Source of the DNA: Earliella scabrosa
Lineage: Eukaryota > Basidiomycota > Agaricomycetes > Polyporales > Polyporaceae
Assembly: GCA_022605405.1 (NCBI GenBank)
Contig: JABYQQ010000009.1
Location: 1,178,001-1,242,000 of the forward strand
Length of the DNA: 64,000 bases
Direction of reading: 5' to 3'
The position numbers and the translations under genes are program-made. The notes below the pieces were generated by a model, which did not search any database, was not told the origin of the DNA, and was given only the letters and a program-made list of their open reading frames with translations. Positions 59,939 through 64,000 of the stretch are shown here, one piece after another; position 1 is the first letter of the stretch; the number at the start of each line of letters is the position of its first letter.

Positions 59939-60641
59939 ATCGTAAGACGAGTCCGCCGAGTGTATGGCGAGTATCGTAGATGGCTGGGAGTTGGGGGTGC
60001 CCAAGTCGCAATGGTCCTCGGTGGGGGTCTTATACATATAAACGTGAGTGAGAGACCGGGGCATTCAGAATGAGTGACAGTATGAGTTCGACCGTATCCG
60101 ATGCCGGTCGGGGTGATGAACGAGCAACATCCCATATTACCTGCAGTCCGGCAGCGAGCTGTAGAGGTGTTTGAGGTTCTTGTGCCTGGAGAAGTCATGA
60201 GGCAAGTATCAATAGGACCGTCCGACATCGGCGTACCAAGTCTGTCATAACCCCGGTCTGCAACTCGTTCACCATGAGAGGCGTAACTTCATACCCGACC
60301 TGCCCAGGTTGTGAGCACGCCGCGATATGCAATCACAAGTACGTCTTAGCACGATCTGAGCGAGCTTATACGACGTTGACATGTAAAAGGCTGGCAGCTG
60401 GCTTGAGTCTTATTGTCAGGTGGCTTTCCGACAGTTGCGATCCCTTGAGCAGTCTCGGAGCTGTAGAATACACGATAACCCTGCCAGAAAGCATGGCCCA
60501 CAAGTACATAGTCTGGACCTGGAAGATCACTCGCAGAACCACCCCATGTTACTACCTCGTTCGCTAGATATCGGATAGATCAGCTTAGACATTTGGTGAC
60601 ACGACCAGGAATCCACTCACCCGGCGACGGTGCTCAATTCT
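59939..60641. other. Spacer between the two secreted paralogues
   Basis: About 700 bases holding the promoter of copy A and the 3' flank of copy B. A plus-strand frame of 97 codons (60274-60567) has no signal peptide or domain and is not called. Confidence 0.5.
60029..60044 (-). promoter_or_regulatory. TATA-like element of secreted copy A
   Basis: The minus strand reads GTTTATATGTATAAGACC, about 95 bases upstream of the preferred ATG at 59938. The position suits a TATA box and supports the later start. Confidence 0.5.
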
Positions 60642-61109
60642 CTATGCAAGTCCATCGATGGCAAATGCATTCAGCCCTGCACCCGGACTGAAGCACTGGT
60701 TGACGCTTGGGATCTGCACTAGGTCCGTGTGGCACCCGGCAGGGCCAACGAACACTGGAAACGGGAGACCCTCGCCGCTCGACTGCATGATCATTGCCGA
60801 GACGATGGGGAGAGAGGCAGCAAAGCACCTCATACGGGTGGTAGTGCGCAAGTCGACTCCCAAGCAGAAGTCTGTGATCGGGTCACAGGTAGGCCCGTTG
60901 CAGAGGAGGAGCGTTGCAGGAAACAACGCCTCTGCAGTGTTGGCGTGAACGGCGCTGCTGTTCTGACCGAGCGTGATGTTGGGGTCTGCGGCCATCTCCT
61001 GGATGTCGGTTTTAACAGCGATGGCCTCGATGGAGGAGTGGGTAGAAGGAGAAGCTCGCGCGACCCTGGAGAAGAGGATGATGACACAACTGGCGAGGGG
61101 GTAGAGCAT
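60642..61109 (-). CDS. Small secreted cysteine-rich protein, tandem copy B
   Basis: A single-exon frame of 155 residues from MLYPLASCVIILFSRVARAS (ATG 61109-61107) to TAG at 60644-60642. The leader is a signal peptide with probable cleavage after ARA. Two potential N-glycosylation sites (NIT, NSS) lie in the spacer. The mature domain has six cysteines spaced C-x4-C-x6-C-x12-C-x30-C-x12-C, nearly identical to copy A. It includes MIMQSSGEGLPFP, VFVGPAGC and IPSVNQCFSPG, against TVNMCFNLQS in copy A. Outside these motifs identity is low, so the duplication is old or under diversifying change. The function is unknown; small secreted cysteine-rich proteins in fungi are often involved in wall, substrate or interspecies contact, but nothing here shows which. 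Confidence 0.75.
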   Translation of the reverse strand: MLYPLASCVIILFSRVARASPSTHSSIEAIAVKTDIQEMAADPNITLGQNSSAVHANTAEALFPATLLLCNGPTCDPITDFCLGVDLRTTTRMRCFAASLPIVSAMIMQSSGEGLPFPVFVGPAGCHTDLVQIPSVNQCFSPGAGLNAFAIDGLA

Positions 61110-62020
61110 GGCTGGGTTGCGACAATGGGGATGACTTTGCGAATGCTAGATGTAGTGTGAGCATGCTCATGAGAACGGCTAGAAGCGCTCTGGCAATGTG
61201 GACTTAAGCTTCTCATCATACCTGCCGATGGAGGTCGGGAGTTCTCTCCGGCCTTCGCACAAAATGTTGAGGAAGCTGTCAGGTACAAGGAACTGACATG
61301 TGCGATCCCGTGTACCATACGAAGGGTACTGGATCATTACATGCGAGTCGGATTCTTCAAGGGCAGACGCGCCTGTCAAAAGAATGTAAGTATCGCACAA
61401 TGTCACACGCATCGGGTTGAGATCGTACGTTTAGTAACTCTGAACTGATACGCAGCACGACATGGCCACATGGATACTCTCATAGTGTCACAAACGCGAA
61501 CAATATACGATACTTGCACTGAGGAGCAGGGGTGAAATGTTCGGCAGCGGAACGAGCCACGCATAGCGAATGACAACTCGCAGGAGTCGGCCATGCGGGT
61601 CAAAGGGCTCCATGTTCTATGTTCCGAGTACCTGTAGAGCTGACGCTGTGGCATTATGAGTATAGAACTCATAGCAACGTCAGCCCAAGGGTTGTCTACG
61701 ACAATCGAAGGGGTACTCGGGGATCTTCACTGGGAACCCTGCAGGCTCCAGGGTTCGGTCTGTAGTATATATATATATTGTGCCGAGCATGGACGAGTTC
61801 AGAGGCTCCATGCTGCAATCCTAGGAAGCCAAACAGTAGTCAGAAGGAAGTTGCCTGAGAGTTGCCTGGAGCAATCACCCATCCTCCAGGACGGTTTGAA
61901 TGCTCCTCCACAAAACGTCCTGAATGTCGGTATCCATGACATTCGTCTCGTCATCGCCTCGAAATCGGAGAGTTCATCGATGACATTACTCACCATCCTG
62001 ACAGCACATCCCTTCGCCTC
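61110..62020. other. Intergenic region with TA microsatellite
   Basis: About 900 bases. A short (TA)n run lies at 61766-61778. Frames overlapping the next gene antisense are shadows. No gene is supported. Confidence 0.55.
61766..61778. repeat. Short TA dinucleotide run
   Basis: Thirteen bases of alternating T and A in otherwise mixed sequence; a minor microsatellite. Confidence 0.8.
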
Positions 62021-62638
62021 CTACTCCTCCTCGTCCGAGAACCAGTCAAGGAACTCCGTCTCGGTGGGCAGGTCGGTGAACTTCCATCTCCCGACCAACG
62101 ATGGGAGGTATTCCGCATCTTTCAACGCTTCCACCTTCCTGAAGCGAGACTCACCCTCGTCGCTCCATCCGCTGTACACCTCCATCGCGCCCTCATCGAG
62201 ATCGACCACATACGCCCACTCGCACATCATGCATTCCGTGATGAAGTCAAGAGCTTTGACAATCGGGACTGGCTCCGTCGTGTTCGCCACGAGCTCCAAA
62301 ATCTCCGCACCCGTATCCCTGCTGAGCGACGGACGCAGAGTGGGAGCGCTGCCCACGAGCCTCGCCTCAGCGGGATCCGTGATCTTGCGGCGACGCTCGT
62401 CGTGCTCGATCTCGGCGCGGCGCTGTTCCCCATCCCAGGCATTGAGCTGCTCCTGAGTTGGCTCGTACAGCATGTCGCCGGCATCGAGGACGGCGGTGAG
62501 CTTGGACAGGTTGGCGGGGTCAGAGACGAACTCGAGGACAGTGATGCCCTGGACATCAGGGTAGCCATCCCATTGGCCGTACTGTGCGATGTGGTACTGG
62601 CGTTTGTAGTAGACGAGGATGAGGTGACGGGTGCCCAT
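62021..62638 (-). CDS. Conserved hypothetical protein, 205 residues
   Basis: A single-exon frame from MGTRHLILVYYKRQYHIAQY (ATG 62638-62636) to TAG at 62023-62021. The opening, MGTRHLILVYYKxQYHIAQYGQWDGYP, has the look of a widespread fungal family with no assigned function that I know of. It resembles a small beta-strand unit sensing or binding something, but this is not established. The middle is a charged helix (WDGEQRRAEIEHDERRRKIT). The C-terminal half has MMCEWAYVVDLDEGAMEVYS and ends TETEFLDWFSDEEE. There is no signal peptide or membrane segment, so it is probably cytosolic. A TATAAG element lies about 45 bases upstream on the minus strand (near 62680-62686). Confidence 0.75.
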   Translation of the reverse strand: MGTRHLILVYYKRQYHIAQYGQWDGYPDVQGITVLEFVSDPANLSKLTAVLDAGDMLYEPTQEQLNAWDGEQRRAEIEHDERRRKITDPAEARLVGSAPTLRPSLSRDTGAEILELVANTTEPVPIVKALDFITECMMCEWAYVVDLDEGAMEVYSGWSDEGESRFRKVEALKDAEYLPSLVGRWKFTDLPTETEFLDWFSDEEE

Positions 62639-64000
62639 AGTGAGTGCGCTGATGAAGCGGAGTGTGGCGTGTGTGACCTTATAGGCTTATACGTGAGGCT
62701 GTAGCCCAACAAGCCGAGTCTGCGCGGGCTATGTAGAAGCAGACGGGCGAGTGGCGCCCTGTGGCGCCCACGAACATTAGGTTCGTCGAGCCACGTGGCA
62801 TCCTCATACGGGCGGCTAAGTTGCCTTATTGGGTAGAGCCACCAGCCACAAAAATCGAACTTGCCGCGAGTACTTGAAATTTCTTACTACTTAAACCCAT
62901 CATCGTTCGTTGTTATCTGTAGCTTCACCTAGTGTGAAGTCTTCAATGAAAGTGCTGGTGCGTGAGGTATCACTGCAAGTTGACTAGAATTGATCTACAG
63001 GCTTTGAAATTGCAATGCAGAGTCGGCGGCAACTTGGCCGCACCAGTGCGCAATTTCCAGTGAAGGGCCGAAGGCGGCTCCGGGGCTGAAGATCGTGGAC
63101 GTTGTCGCAATATACCATGCGAGAATCATTCTATATGATCCTAAAACCGTACACCGGGAGGCGCGTCGTGGCCCGCATGCCGCTGCCAGTGGTGCAAGGC
63201 ATTGCACTCGCTACAAGAAATTCTCGCGTTACAAAACGCGACCCTTGAGCGAGGCATATTAGCTTGATACTGCCTTTAGACATTCTTTCTCAACAGATTC
63301 GGAAACACTGCCGATCATGATGGCCACGTTGCGTGTTAGGCCGCAGGCGAGTACCCACAATGCTATGGTTCTCCTATCTCGGCCCGTCGTGTAACTCAAC
63401 ATTTTCCTGCGCCGGCAGGCACAGTAAGAAGGCACCGCGATGATTCCGCAAACGCTTCTCATTGGAGAAGGTCCTGTAGTTCGGACGAACCCGAACAAAT
63501 CGTGACACGTAAGTGCGCGAACAGACCTACAATTCTGGCAGTTTTTCATTGCATGTGAAGTGTCACAGTCACACTTGAAGCTTGAAGCTTTGAGGTCCAT
63601 GCGCACCGCTGTTTCGGACGCCTCCAACCACAAACGGTCGGTTCACACATTGCGGCCTCGCAGCCAATACCGGTGCTCACCATTAGCCCCATCGCCCCAA
63701 ATTGCCCTTATGGCAGAATTTTGCTCCTTCACTCATATGTCGATCCACACCGCGTCTAGACGTCAAACAGCCGAGATACTCTCTCAAGATCCGCCACAAT
63801 GCCCATGGTACGGCACTCCAACCACACGCACGCCAGCAGCCATGAGGCTCACATTGAACGGCCCAGGATCGGACTCCGATTCTCTTGAAATGGCATCCCC
63901 ATCCCCCTTGACCGACTGGCACCCAAGCCGAAAGGCCCGCCGAACACTTCAAGGCGTCACTCAGAAGCTTCCGCTCCGAAGTCACACCCAACACAAAATT
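62639..64000. other. Right-end region, no supported gene
   Basis: 1.36 kb. Minus-strand frames at 63259-63633 and 63683-63994 (124 and 103 codons) have several cysteines but no recognisable domain, signal peptide or splice context. A gene entering from beyond the right edge cannot be excluded. Confidence 0.5.

Noticed and set aside
61656..62456. 266-codon plus-strand frame
   Set aside because: It is antisense to the conserved GTRHL-type gene at 62021-62638, with Ser-rich shadow composition.
63259..63994. Two cysteine-containing minus-strand frames at the right end
   Set aside because: They looked briefly like zinc-finger or secreted proteins, but the cysteine spacing matches nothing and there is no signal peptide or splice support.

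Overview
The window looks like nuclear DNA from a filamentous basidiomycete, most likely a wood-decay agaricomycete such as a polypore. This rests on many introns of about 45-75 bases with GT..AG ends, GC-rich coding DNA, short gene spacing, and gene families typical of that group: a C-terminally extended tyrosinase, an F-box/LRR-like gene, an agaricomycete-style cytochrome P450, a midasin and a CBM12-DM9 protein. The species assignment is an inference. No rRNA, tRNA, transposon or CRISPR array was recognised.

Layout from left to right. 1-2791 (-) is a K+/H+ antiporter of the Kha1 type, cut by the window edge. 3761-12425 (-) is a tandem array of three paralogous MFS transporters, each about 2.3 kb. 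12635-13081 (+) is a probable small gene divergent from the third transporter. 13576-14585 (-) encodes a conserved secreted protein of unknown function. 15688-17427 (+) is an F-box/LRR-like gene that appears frameshifted. 17712-19838 (-) is a cytochrome P450.

20573-31246 is a housekeeping block: VPS16 (-), AVL9 (-), a ketopantoate-reductase-family enzyme (+) and a CBM12/transmembrane/DM9 protein (-). 31895-47986 (+) is the giant gene MDN1 (midasin), with six AAA modules, a long linker, an acidic region and a C-terminal MIDAS domain.

48987-51076 (+) is a type-3 copper tyrosinase. It is followed by a free-standing, diverged copy of only its C-terminal domain (51326-51849). 52501-53331 (-) is an orphan ORF. 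53960-57058 (-) is a PAXBP1/GCFC-Ntr2 spliceosome factor, divergent from a Rad60/NIP45 SUMO-like-domain gene (57275-59059, +). 59462-61109 (-) holds two tandem, single-exon, secreted cysteine-rich paralogues that I do not recognise. 62021-62638 (-) is a conserved hypothetical protein. The last 1.3 kb has no supported gene.

The genes do not form one pathway. Housekeeping genes for trafficking (VPS16, AVL9), ribosome biogenesis (MDN1), splicing (PAXBP1) and genome stability (Rad60) alternate with lineage-specific duplicated genes (transporters, tyrosinase domain, secreted proteins). The most novel-looking elements are the secreted cysteine-rich pair with a shared cysteine pattern, and the orphan tyrosinase C-terminal domain that has lost the CxxC motif of its parent.
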